A stretch of DNA of 64,000 nucleotides from Boswellia sacra. Taxonomy: Eukaryota > Streptophyta > Magnoliopsida > Sapindales > Burseraceae. Below the pieces are notes generated by a model, which did not search any database, was not told the origin of the DNA, and saw only the letters and a list, made by a program, of their open reading frames with translations. The stretch lies in assembly GCA_013180625.2 (NCBI GenBank), contig SNVD02014033.1, positions 25,375 through 89,374 on the forward strand, in the 5' to 3' direction. Shown here piece after piece: positions 1 through 10,699 of the stretch (position 1 is the stretch's first letter; the number at the start of each line of letters is the position of its first letter). The translations under genes and the position numbers were made by a program.

Positions 1-1330
1 AAGAAAAATGTGTATATGGGTAATAGGCGATTTGTCCCAAAAAACCATCCTTTTAAAAAACTGAAAAAGGCTTTCAATGGGCATCAAGAATTTGATCTTC
101 CCAAAGACAACTAATGGGAGAGCAAATTCTACAAAAACAAGATAGGAGAGAACACACTTGGGGGAAGAAAAAGGATCAAAAAAAAAAAAAGATTGAACTC
201 AATGAAAATGTGTGTTGGAAGAAAAAATCCATTTTCTTTACTCTCCCATATTGGAAATATTTATATGTTCGTCACAATCTAAATGTCATGCACATTGAAA
301 AGAATGTATGTGAGAACATTTATGGCACATTGTTAAACATTCCTGGGAAAACAAAATATAGTCTAAACACTAGAATGGGTCTTGTGCACATGGGTTTATG
401 AAAGGAGTTACAACCGAAGGTTGTAAGCAACCGAGTGTACTTGCCTCCTGCTTGCTACTCCTTAAGTAAGAAAGAGAAATAGATTTTTTGCCAAACTTTG
501 TATGACCTCCGTGTCCCATTAAGATATTTTTCAAACTTTAAGAACCTAGTGTCGTTGGATGATTTAAAGCTTGTTGGTCTCAAGTCCCATGATTATCACG
601 CCCTCATGGAACAACTTTTACCATTAGCCATTAGATCAATTTTGCCTAAGCATGTTCCATATGCTATTACAAGGTTTTGTATGTTCTTTAATGATATTTG
701 CACCAGAGTAGTTGATGTGCCTAAATTAAACCAAATAGAAAGTGATCTAGTGGTTACCTTATGCTTGCTTGAAAAACACTTCCCACCTTCTTTTTTTGAC
801 ATAATGGTGCATCTAACGGTCCATTTGGTTAGAGAAGTGAGGTTGTGTGGTCCAGTTTATTTAAGATGGATGCACCCTTTTGAACGCTTCATGAAAATTC
901 TAAAAGGGTTTATCCGAAATAGAAAACCTCCTGAAGGTTGTATTGCAAAGTGTTATATTGCAATAGAAGCGATTGAATTTTGTGGGAAGTATTTAAATTA
1001 TATTAATCTAGACAAAGTTGATAGTCCCCTGGTTGGGGGCAGAGTGATCTCTATCACTGCTGAAGATTGGGAGCAAGCTCATCTCTATGTGTTGGAAAAC
1101 ACAAAGGAAGTACAACCTTACATTGAGTAAGTTTCTCTCTCTTACTTTGTTCCATCGTTGCGCTTTCTGTCAGCTTCAATTTATCACTAATTATAATTTA
1201 CCTCTTTCCTTTTGGCCATTTAGAGCGCATATGCAAGTGTTAAAGAATCGTTTCTGAAGGCAAGCAATAAATGCTTAGTGGTTACAAACCCAACACAATC
1301 GTGGCTTTATCCAATGGTTTAAAGATAAGG
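1..1330 (+). pseudogene. CACTA element 1: TNP2 transposase C-terminus plus DUF4218 region (broken)
   Basis: This is the 3' part of a TNP2-type CACTA transposase; its 5' part lies left of the window. Bases 1-111 read in frame 1 as the stretch containing YMGNRRFVPKNHPF. From 114 the frame changes and gives the typical block LPYWKYLYVRHNLNVMHIEK, then LPPACYSLSKKEK. The same frame continues from 498 to 1130 as a clear DUF4218 domain, with FFDIMVHLTVHLVREVRLCG and VYLRWMHPFERFMKILKG. In-frame stops lie at 399-401 (TGA) and 480-482 (TAG). After about 1131 an intron-like gap is followed by a short block (about 1240-1330) resembling the DUF4218-DUF4216 linker (RGFIQWFKDK), also with stops. DUF4216 itself is not seen. 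Family assignment is firm; the gene is not functional as read. Confidence 0.88.
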
Positions 1331-1581
1331 TAAATTGTTTCTTTATTTGCTCTTTCTTTTGTATATAGCAGTTAAAATATTAGCATTTCATTTAATATAA
1401 TATGTTATTTCTTACTAGGTTTCGAATTCAATAAATAATGATGAGCCCTTGTCTTCTACGTTGAAATGGTTAGCTCCCGGGCCTCGTTCATATGTCACAA
1501 GTTATTCAAGCACATCATCAACAACTGTCACTTCCATACAAGGGACCACGAGGATGATAACAAAGAAGCACGAATATTAGG

Positions 1582-2136
1582 ATGATAAGTTATTCAGGAA
1601 TTTGCAAGAATATTAGGAGAAATAAATGTCCTAACGAAGAAAGAATTAGAATTGAATTTAATGAGTATAATCAGCCAGAAGAAGGACCTATTTCAGACAA
1701 CTTTATTTCAACTATCGGTCTTGAAGCACGCAATGCAACCTCAATACCAATAAATGATTGGAGACTCGTGGATCAACAGACAAAAGATAGAATATGGGAA
1801 TCAGTCGTGGTACGAAGATTATGTTTATTTTTGGTTATATAAGTGTTGCTTTTTTATATAATAGTTCTTCCTGAATCCATTTTTCATTTTTTTCTTCTAC
1901 AATACCAGAACCACTTCGATGTCGATCTAGTCCATAAAAAATATGTCATGAAACAAGCTTCAAGGGCATGGCAACAGTTTAAGACTGTTTTAACTTCAGA
2001 TAGGGTGTTGAAATGTGGAACTATTAAAGATGCCCTAGCAAATAAGCCAGATGAATACAATTTCATTAGTGATGAAATTGGGGAGAAATTCGTTCGAAGC
2101 CAGTTCACAAATGAATGGAAGATATTAACTATATAA
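1582..2136 (+). CDS. Transposase_24-like (Ptta/En/Spm) accessory protein, central exons
   Basis: Two exons can be read. Exon 1 (1582-1809) ends in a GT donor after the residues IWESVV. Exon 2 starts at 1909 after a CAG acceptor and continues NHFDVDLVHKKYVMKQASRA to a stop at 2134-2136. The order 'D-x-T/K-x-R-I-W-E-S' followed by 'F-D-V-D ... KKYV ... W-x-x-F-K' is characteristic of the Transposase_24 proteins that accompany TNP2 in plant CACTA elements. No start codon upstream is convincing, so the N-terminus may be missing. A likely C-terminal piece lies at 3303-3572. The neighbouring TNP2/DUF4218 remnant upstream and the Ulp1 gene downstream are the usual CACTA gene set. Function in transposition is inferred from family only. 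Confidence 0.7.
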
Positions 2137-3302
2137 GTCTTGTTAGGTTATTTCCATTTACAGTGGCTACAATTATGACTTGATAGATTCATACATTTTA
2201 TGCTACGTTGTTAGATTGAAATAATGAATTAATGGTATAGAAGAGATTTGGGATAATAAGTTAATTTATTGATTATATTAGTAAGATTTAATGTTTTGTT
2301 TGTGATGGGGCATAATCACTAATGAAATAGTATCGCTATTTAAGTAGATTCTACACTAAAAATGACCACAATATATTAAGTATTTTTTGTGTAAGAAGTG
2401 TTACAATTAATGGTAACCACTGTAATTAATCACTTTTGTTTTTGGTTATGTGTAGGTGCTAACATTAGCAATGTTACTTTAGAGATACCAGCTGAAAGGA
2501 ATAATCTAGGTTTAATCAAATATGATGTGAAGTTATATTTTCGCCTGAAAAAAAGAAACAACAATGATATAGATTGAAATTTGATGGAAGATTGATTAGC
2601 TTTAGGAATGAAATTTGCAGTTATATTTGTGAACATAGCTGCATCATGATAGAGTATACCAGCCTTGTATTGAGTTTACCTGTTTTTATCTAATCGATTT
2701 AGACTTCAACAGCCTTCGTAGTGGAAAAAAATTATACATTTATGAATTATTGCACAAAAAGGGTGTGAAAGATTTTAGTGCCTTACTAACTCTCTTGGTT
2801 TCTTTTTTTACATTTAAACATTGGAAAATTTTTTCAATTAGACAATACTTGATTTATTTAATCCAAATGTTGTTGTTATTTAATACAAATAGTTGTTTTT
2901 GCTTGAAGGAATTAAGAGGCAAACAATAGGCCAAGAGGCGAGAAAATAAATATGATTATATAACAGGGAGGAAAGGCTACCATTACGTGGAGAAGGAAAT
3001 GGTAAATTGTTTTGGCTTAAATTTTTCATTAATCAAATCTGACTGCATGGTTTCCATGGTAATTGTTTCATATTTTTATTGGCTGGTATTGCAAAGAAAC
3101 GGAGAATTATGATAGACCAATTGATCGTTCAGAGTCATGTAAAAGAGGTAGGAAAAGGAACACTGGTGATTACCATCCAAATGTTCTTCCTATGATTGAG
3201 AAAATTGTAAGTAAACAAAATGGAACAAAAAATTTACATTATACAAATACTTTTTATTAGCATATAAGTTGTGTATATAGTTTCTAACTTATAATTGTTA
3301 TA
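2137..3302. other. AT-rich spacer within CACTA element 1
   Basis: No protein domain was recognised over most of this stretch. Short open frames on both strands have no family resemblance. Around 3063-3210 there is a weak open frame (contains NTGDYHPNVLPMIEKI) that may be an exon of the flanking Transposase_24-like gene. The rest looks like intron or decayed element interior. Confidence 0.5.
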
Positions 3303-3572
3303 GGAGGAGATCCTAAAGCAAGCAGAATCAGGAGTTCTAGACCCTACTGGTAGACAAGATGTTCTAACTAGGCCATTGGGAACTGAGAAGCATAGTGGTC
3401 GAGTTAGGGGGGTGGAGAAATATGTGACACCAACTGCATATTTCAAAGGTCATTACAAAGAAAAGAGATGTCATTAGGATGTTATGAGACAGTTAGCAGA
3501 AAAAGATGACATCATAGCCCAGCTAAGAGCACAATTAAATGTTGTGAAGTCTGGAAACTCCAGTGTTCGGTG
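3303..3572 (+). pseudogene. C-terminal exon of Transposase_24-like protein
   Basis: After a tract ending in AG at about 3302, the frame reads EEILKQAESGVLDPTGRQDV and then HSGRVRGVEKYVTPTAYF. That last motif (H-x-G-R-V-R-G-V-x-x-x-V-T-P) is the conserved end of Transposase_24-like CACTA proteins. A TAG stop at 3475-3477 interrupts the frame just before a charged, coiled-coil-like tail (DVMRQLAEKDDIIAQLRAQL). It probably belongs to the gene at 1582-2136, with introns between. The stop could be a loss-of-function mutation or an isoform end; I favour decay. Confidence 0.6.
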
Positions 3573-3840
3573 ACCCAAAATGAGGGTGAGCAAGGGCCAG
3601 TGGATTGAAAGAGGAAATTGATGCAGTGGCTAAAAAACCAACAACTTCCAACACGAATGCTAAGAATAAATAAAAGTTAAAAGATATGGAAACTGTTGCC
3701 CCTGAGGAGGCTGAAGAGGACTCCTCAAGCGGTAAGAAAATACTATTAAATTCATTGGGTTTTGAATTTTCAACTAATTACATGTATTATAACCCTTTCT
3801 ATTTGTAATATTATGTAGATTAGGTAGCTTGTAATTTAGT

Positions 3841-5451
3841 CATTATGAGGGGTTCAGAGACTATAGTTATTGCATCTGGTTCTACTTATGAAAAAGATGA
3901 CAATAATAAGGCAACTAGGCATGTGTCAGTTGAAGTGGTTATGGATGGTCAAGCCACTGTCCCCTGGTGTGGAGAAGATGAAAAGGGGGTTGTTATCACT
4001 ATACTTGATGTTTTAGGACAACATGTGAATTGGCCAAGAGAGCTTGTCTTTGAAGAGGTGGGATAAAAACTTAGCATGTATTTTTTTTTTATTTTGTGTT
4101 ATTTACTAGTGTGTGCTACTAAACAATTTGTTGCACCTTTTGTTCTTATGTAGTCCCCATCCGATGAACAAAAAAGTTGTGACACGAAATTAGTGAGGAG
4201 GGAGTTGAAAGGGCTACAAACTGAGAAGCCTCAAATTGATAATCCAGATTCTGTTGACATGTTTGAGGTTCTAGTAGAATCTTTGATGGTAGATGATACG
4301 GACTATGTCAAGATTCAGTTTGATGAAGGTTTGTTTAGGTACTCTATTTCTACATATCTGAATCATGACGATTGTAGACATGTTATCAACTTTGAGGAAC
4401 TGTCATAAAATTGCATCTCTCTATATAGCAGGTATCCATTTCATTTGTTTCATTATTAAAACTACGTTGTCTTTAATAACTTTAATTTTTTTGTCATTAT
4501 TATAATTTAATAATGCCATTTTGTTTTTGTTTTTCTACTTGTAGTTGTCTCTTTAAAAAATTTAAACTTGACTCTGGTCCAATAAAAATTGGGTTTGTAA
4601 ATCCTACAACCATAGTAGGAGGTGCAATTGCAAAAGCCAAAATGCGTCTTACGACATCTCAATCATTTGCTGAAAAGCTCAAACAGTTGGAGGATAGGAA
4701 CTACGTGATCATTCCTTACAACCCATGGTATGTTTTCAAGATTAAACAAAACTTATTTCATAATTTTTTAAGATGTTTATTCTTCAAAGTTACTTACTTT
4801 GTTGTTGAAAACCTGGTTGTTAGATACCATTGGACATTGATTATCATTAATATGGCCTCATGTGAAGTCTTCTACCTTGAGCCAAGGAAGACATAATGGA
4901 GGTCGTGAACCGGTAAGTTGTGTTAATTCCTATATGATATTTAGTGCCAGCTTTAATTATACATAATTAACATATATTATGTATTTTCTGCCTATTTTGC
5001 TAGAGGAGTAATACTATGGAAGTCAGCTACTGAATTGAAAAGGAAAAGGAGTAACCGATGGATAAAAGTCAAGGTAAGTTTGAATTTCTATTTGAAAATT
5101 GAGCAACGATTATTTAAATATGGGAATAAAGTTGTATTATATCAAATATTTATATTTTACGAGTGCAGGCACCGAGACAGCCTAGACATAAGGAATGTGG
5201 GTATTATGCACTCAAATATATGAAGGAAATTATTGAAGAGCCCAAGGTCCTTTGTGAGAAGGTAAGATATACATAATTATAAATCCAAAATCCAAGAATG
5301 TTGATTTTATTGCTATACTTAAATTTTTTTGTGATCTCAGTTCAACAACAAGGAAAGTTATACTATAAAGGAGATGAATGAGGTGAGATCAGAATGGGCT
5401 GTATTTATATCCAAGATTATAATAGATCGGTATAAGGAAAAAGGAAGATAA
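3841..5451 (+). CDS. DUF8039 / Ulp1-like cysteine protease gene carried by CACTA element 1
   Basis: A multi-exon reading frame. Exons at 3845-4066 and 4193-4408 resemble the DUF8039-type segment found upstream of Ulp1 domains in CACTA elements (ILDVLGQHVNWPRELVFEEV). From about 4554 the Ulp1/C48 peptidase fold follows: YVIIPYNPW, then the catalytic histidine in YHWTLIIIN (exon near 4820), then EVFYLEP, where the usual catalytic Asp is Glu. Further exons near 5005-5069, 5168-5260 and 5339-5451 carry the nucleophile cysteine in ECGYYALKYMKEI and the C-terminal helix, ending in TAA at 5449-5451. Introns are short with GT-AG borders. Family proteins cleave SUMO-type isopeptide bonds; whether this one is active is unknown. 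Exon borders are approximate and it may be a pseudogene. Confidence 0.68.
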
Positions 5452-6447
5452 AGAAATCAGGTTGCAAAATTCTATAAGATTTGTGCTTATTAGCATCGAT
5501 TGAATATTCAATATGTTCTAACTTATTAAATCAAAATATTTGCTGGGTGAAAAAGTTCTAGAGGAACAGATAGTGAAAGCTAACAATTTTTTAGGATGAA
5601 TTTATATAGCTTGCTGACTACAGTCAATAGAGGAAGGAGAATATGAATTCAATCTTTTTGTTATTTAGCAGAATGGGTATTATTAGAACTATAATAGTCA
5701 GAATGTGGGTAGAGTTTTTGTGAATATTTGAAGTTTTTTTGGTGAGATGATTGCTTGCTTGATTGAACTAATGATTGAAGTAGCTAATGGAGTTAAGTTG
5801 AAGTTTGTTTGTTTTGCTGACACAACTCAAATGCTAATGGTTGAAGTATTTGTCATTTAGCTTTGCGGTATTTGGACCTTATCTTGCCTCTTGTGTTTGT
5901 AGCTGTTGGTTAATTTTTCTTTGGTATATTGTAGTTAAATTTGGTATTATCTTATCTAATATCTGTTTACCGTACATGTCTTTGTCTTTTAAATTAACTT
6001 TGTCTACTCGTATTGTAGAGAGCAACACCACTGTTTTTGCAAAGAAACTTCGTGAGTAATTTGAAGAGCGACTGTACTTTTATGACAAGGGAGTTGCACC
6101 TCGTAAAAACATTGATGTGATGAAAGCTGCTATTGAAAGTACTCAAAACGATGGTGTGTAAAGACATGAATTGATTATTTCTTTTGCACAAATTAAATTA
6201 ATATATTTGAGTATTTTGATTGAAACGTTATTGGATGGTATAATAGTTTGGACACCGGCCTGCTTGCATTCAGTCTTTAGGCGATGTTGCAACATAACAG
6301 TCCTTGGGATTGAAGTGGAAATTCCTTTGGGCTGTGATTGTTTATAGATTTATCTCTAATACATCACGTTCCAATTTGTCTAACAATTTAGCTTGCTTGC
6401 ACTCTACAATATCAACATCATTTTGGCATTTAATTTTGGACATTTAT
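5452..6447. other. Unassigned remainder of CACTA element 1 up to the element 2 insertion point
   Basis: Mostly AT-rich with no recognised domain. A weak plus-strand frame at about 6016-6164 reads FAKKLREx followed by ERLYFYDKGVAPRKNIDVMK and could be an exon of an element-borne gene, but I cannot assign it. The stretch ends where the CACTA-2 terminus begins. No terminus of element 1 is visible here. Confidence 0.4.
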
Positions 6448-8110
6448 AACCACAGGAAAAACTGCCTTTAGCGACAAAATTTTTAGCGACGAAATAAAAT
6501 TCGTAGGTAAAAGCCACTTTTTGTGATGAAATTATCGTTTTGTCGCTATATCTTGGCGCAAAATAGTGTAAGAGAAATGAAAATTTTAAGATTGTATTTA
6601 GCGACGATTTTTCGTCTCAAAATAGGTACTACTGCGACAACATATGAAATTGTAGCTAAATAGGTAAGCTAGTGGCCAATGAATTCGAAGGAAAACTTTT
6701 AGAGACGACTGTATCGTCGCAGAATGTATGATATTGTAACGAAACTTCATAGCTAAAAGTGTTAATGAATTTTTTTTACACAATACTTTAGTGACGAATA
6801 ATTGTAACTAAATGTGTGATGAATTGTATAGTTAAGATCATCAACGACAACAATTTTGTAGCCAAAAAGTACATATTTATTATTTAGCCACTAAATTTCC
6901 TCACAGAATCTCATAGTGGAATGACAAACGAAGAAATGGGTGTGAACCTTTTACAAATGATTAGGTTGTCACAAAATGCTAAATATTGCGACGAAACTTC
7001 GTAGCCGAAAGTGTTCATCATTTTTCTTAACCAATGCTTTCAGTGACGAATAATTGTGGCAAAATGTGTGATGAATTGTATAGTTAAGTTCATTTGCGAC
7101 AAACATTTTGTAGCTAAAAAATGCATATTGCTTATTTAGCAACAACATTTCGTCACAGAATCTCATATTGAAATAACAAATAAAACAATGGTAGTGAACC
7201 TTTTAGAGATGACACAATGGTCGCAGAATGTCTAATATGGCAACAAAAATTCGTAGCTGAGAGTGTTCATCATTTTTGTTAACCAATGCTTTCAGTGACG
7301 AATAAATGTAGCAAAATGTGTGATGAATTGTATTGTTAAGTTCGTAGCTAAAAAGTACATATTTATTTAGTGATGAAAGTTCGTTGCAGACTCTCATGTC
7401 AAAATAACAAAGGAAGAAATTGATGAGAACCTTTTAGAGACGATTAGATCGTCGCATAATTCTTAGTATTGCAACAAAATTTTGTAGCAAAAAGTGTTCA
7501 TCAACAATGTTTAAGCAATGCTTTTAGCGACAAAAAATTGTAGCTAAATGTGTGTTGAATTGTATAATTAAGATCTCCTGCGACAAACATTTCACAGCCA
7601 AATAGTACATATTGCATATTTTGCAATGACTTTTTGTCAAAGAATCCCCAAAAAAAAAAAACAAAAAGAAATAGTTTTGAACTTTTTGAAGACTATTGTA
7701 TCATCATAGAATTCTTGGTACTACGATGAATTTTGTAGAAGAAAGTGTTCATCAACAAATAATTGTTGCTAAATATGTTTTAAATTGTATAATTAAGATC
7801 TTATGTGAGAAACATTTCGCAGCCAAGAGCACATATTGTTTATTTTGCAACTACTTTTTATTGCAATATCTCCTAAAGACACGACCAAGAAAGAAATAGT
7901 TTGGAACCTTTTAGAGATGATTTTACCATCGTAGAATATTGTGGAATGCAATGTAATTTCATAGCCAAAAGTGTTCATCATTTTTTTTAAGCAATGCTTT
8001 CGGTAACAAACAATTGTAGATAATTAACATTATGTTTATGAAACCTTTAGGTATAGCTTATTCGCCATAGTGTATGCCACTTTGTGATGAATTTTCGTTG
8101 CTAAAATGCT
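6448..8110 (+). repeat. Left subterminal repeat block of CACTA element 2
   Basis: About 1.6 kb packed with variants of GCGACGAAATTTCGTAGC-like units in both orientations (for example TTTTAGAGACGA, TTCGTAGCTGAAAGTGTTCA). Larger sub-blocks recur at about 230-260 bp spacing: the phrase AAAGTGTTCATCATTTTT appears near 7008, 7261 and 7970. In En/Spm elements such subterminal arrays are the binding sites of the small element protein; that role is inferred here. The block is nearly twice as long as the one at the right end. Confidence 0.8.
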
Positions 8111-8164
8111 TGTTCAATTATATATTATATTTGGTGGGCAAGAAAATCAAGCAATACCAACATA

Positions 8165-8257
8165 CGTAGCTAGCCCAGTGGTAGACTTTCTATGTAATTG
8201 ATACACATGCCCTTGTTCAAGTCCCACCTTTGGCATGTGTTTTTTTTTTTTTTTTGT
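8165..8257 (+). repeat. tRNA-derived SINE-like insertion with RNA polymerase III A and B boxes
   Basis: A box TAGCCCAGTGG at 8171-8181 and B box GTTCAAGTCCC at 8215-8225 match the pol III internal promoter consensus at tRNA-like spacing. A poly-T tract starts about 15 bases after the B box. This compact tRNA-like head plus T-run is typical of plant SINEs. No clear target duplication was identified, so the exact borders are uncertain. It sits inside CACTA element 2 between its subterminal repeats and an AT-rich array. Confidence 0.6.
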
Positions 8258-8398
8258 GTATGTGGTTGTAAAATGGATTTTGATTGTGATCAATTAAATA
8301 AAATTTGATTATTAATGGGTAAATCAGTAAATTATTAATCATTATTTGTATGTGACATTCAAGTATTTAATAAATTGTGATAATCAATCATATTACAT

Positions 8399-9435
8399 AG
8401 ATTATTTATATAAATGATTATTCTCCTTTTAGTAAAGATCAATCTTCCATTTAAGTAATTAATCATCACCAAATAATAGACGATTAATTTGACTATGTCA
8501 ATTTAATTCCTTATTATCTAAGATGATACAACATTAAATTAATTATTAAAATACTAATCAATTTATGAGTATCAACCATTAATTTCCTTACATAAATGAT
8601 TAATTGTTTCCATGTTATAATAATTATAATAATTCATAATTATATCAAGTTGTTATCATATACAGATTATTTATATAAATGATTAATCTCTTTTAGTAAG
8701 AATCAATCTTTCGTAATTAATTATCACCATCTAATAGACAAATAATTTCACTAAATTTATTTAATTCCTTCTTATCTAAGATGATACAACATTAAATTAG
8801 TTATTAAAACAGTAATAATTTGAATTATGAGTATCAATAATTAATTTCCTTACAAAAATGATTAGTTGTCTCCATGTTATAATAATAATTCATAATTACG
8901 TCAAGTTGTTATCATTTATAGATTATTTATATAAATGCTTAATCTCTTTTAGTAAAGATGAATCTTCCGTTTTCAATTATTAATTATCAACATATAATAG
9001 ACAAATAATTTGACTAAATTATTTAGGTACTCCTTATCTAAGATGATACAACATTAATATAATTATTAAAATAGTAAACAATTGAATTATGGGTATCAAC
9101 AATTAATTTCCTTACATAAATGATCAATTGTCTCCATGTTATAATAATAATTCATAATTATATGAAGTTGTTATCGTGTATAGCTTATTTATATAAATGA
9201 TCAATATCTTTTAGTAAAGATGAATCTTTCATTCAAGAAATTAATTATCACCATATAATAGAAAATTAATTTGACTACATTAATTTAATTCCTTTTTATC
9301 TACGATGATACAACATTAATTAATTAATAAAATAAGAATCAATTGAATTACGAGTGTCAACAATTAATTTCCTTAAATAAATTATTAATTCTCTCCATGT
9401 TATAATAATAATTCATAATTATATCAAGTTACTAA
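8399..9435. repeat. About 260-bp AT-rich tandem array, four copies
   Basis: The phrase AGATTATTTATATAAATG (or close variants) starts at 8399, 8664, 8920 and about 9182, giving units of 265, 256 and 262 bp. Each unit also carries CTAAGATGATACAACATTAA and CATGTTATAATAATAATTCA at constant positions. The fourth unit ends near 9435. Units differ by small indels and substitutions. Such arrays inside CACTA elements are known to arise by unequal exchange or slippage; no coding potential is present. Confidence 0.85.
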
Positions 9436-10240
9436 AGGATAACTACCTATTGTAAAATAATTTGGCAATTTATATGCGAATCAACTATGATATATTTGTC
9501 TAATTATAATATACAACATGTTTATCATTATGGTTTTTAATGTTTGAGTAATTAAGTGATTGGCTAAATACTTATTCAAATATTATGAATATTATGTGAT
9601 TAAGTAAATAATTATAATAAATTGAAAGAGAATGTTTTGTTTAATGCATAATGTATAATAGTTGTGATTAATGAAGAATTTATATTGAACTAAGATATGT
9701 AATATATTATACACAATATTAAGCACTAACTATCTTGCATTATATCAACATGTGGCTGATGTAGTGAGACCATGGAAAACTAAGTTTGAAAACTGTTTGT
9801 TACACGTGTGAAAACAATTGCGTCAACATTAAATCTAGTGGTGAAGACATTATGTTTATGATTCTATAAATATTTGTGGAGTATGAGAGTAATACCTAAC
9901 GTAATTAACATTAATTAGACTATTGGAGATGATACACTTAATAATTGGAGTTTATTAAAAATTAAATTACTGATTACTTTTTTTCATGTAATTACATCAT
10001 TATTTATATTAGTAATTTGACTAATATATTTAATAAGAAATAAAGATGTAATTAAATAGTAATGACCAATAAAGATTAAAATGCATATAAAATATTAATT
10101 AATAATTATTCATTACATAATTAAATTATTAATATTTTTCATGTCATTAAAACACTAAAACAAGAATTGGCGGATAACTTAGCGCCTAAACCCCCAAAAT
10201 TTTTAGGGTTGCTTATCAAACACTTACGTGTCTTCTTATT
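9436..10240. other. AT-rich interior of CACTA element 2, no gene seen
   Basis: Very AT-rich sequence without recognisable domains, RNA genes or clear repeats. It separates the tandem array from the transcribed leader-like region. Confidence 0.5.
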
Positions 10241-10269
10241 CCTAAGCTCCAGAATTTATTAAGTCCAAG

Positions 10270-10462
10270 ATTATCAACACTCCCAGTAAACAATCGACAC
10301 CATTTCTCTACAAGCCTCCATTTTCAATTTCTCATTTTGACTTCAAGAAATCGACCAAGCTGAATCCTCTGATATGAAAGCTTGAGCCTTTTTGTCAAAC
10401 TAAGTGAGAGAAAGCTGTTAAAGATCTTCCTTTGATCGAAAAGTGTGAGAATGATCTTGCAG
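10270..10462 (+). promoter_or_regulatory. Possible 5' leader exon of the CACTA element 2 transposase transcript
   Basis: A more balanced-composition stretch with pyrimidine-rich UTR character ends in CTTGCAG followed by GTACGT, a strong splice donor at 10463-10464. The next clear acceptor in front of the TNP2 start codon is the CAG ending at 13718. A 5'-UTR exon spliced over the repeated region 10.7-13.7 kb would fit the position. There is no direct evidence of transcription. Confidence 0.35.
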
Positions 10463-10699
10463 GTACGTTGTAAATATAATTTCTTCTTAGTATAAGGCTT
10501 TTATGGTATAAAGTTAAGTTTTTCTTAGAGTTTAACCTGTGCGTTTTAAGTATTTAATTGCCCCCAAAAGTAGTTTTAGTAGCAATTTGAAATGTTTTTG
10601 TGTATTTGGGTGGGAAAAGCATGTTGTGGTGCTTTAGTGGGTGAAATTGCTTGTCTTTAGAATGTTTCATTTTTTATTTCCTCTAATTTTTTTTTTTAA

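Noticed and set aside
6448..8110. CRISPR-like or satellite array
   Set aside because: The repeated words are short, occur in both orientations and lack constant spacers; they are CACTA subterminal repeats.
8165..8257. Functional tRNA gene
   Set aside because: The A and B boxes are present but no acceptor stem or anticodon arm can be folded; a SINE relic is more likely.
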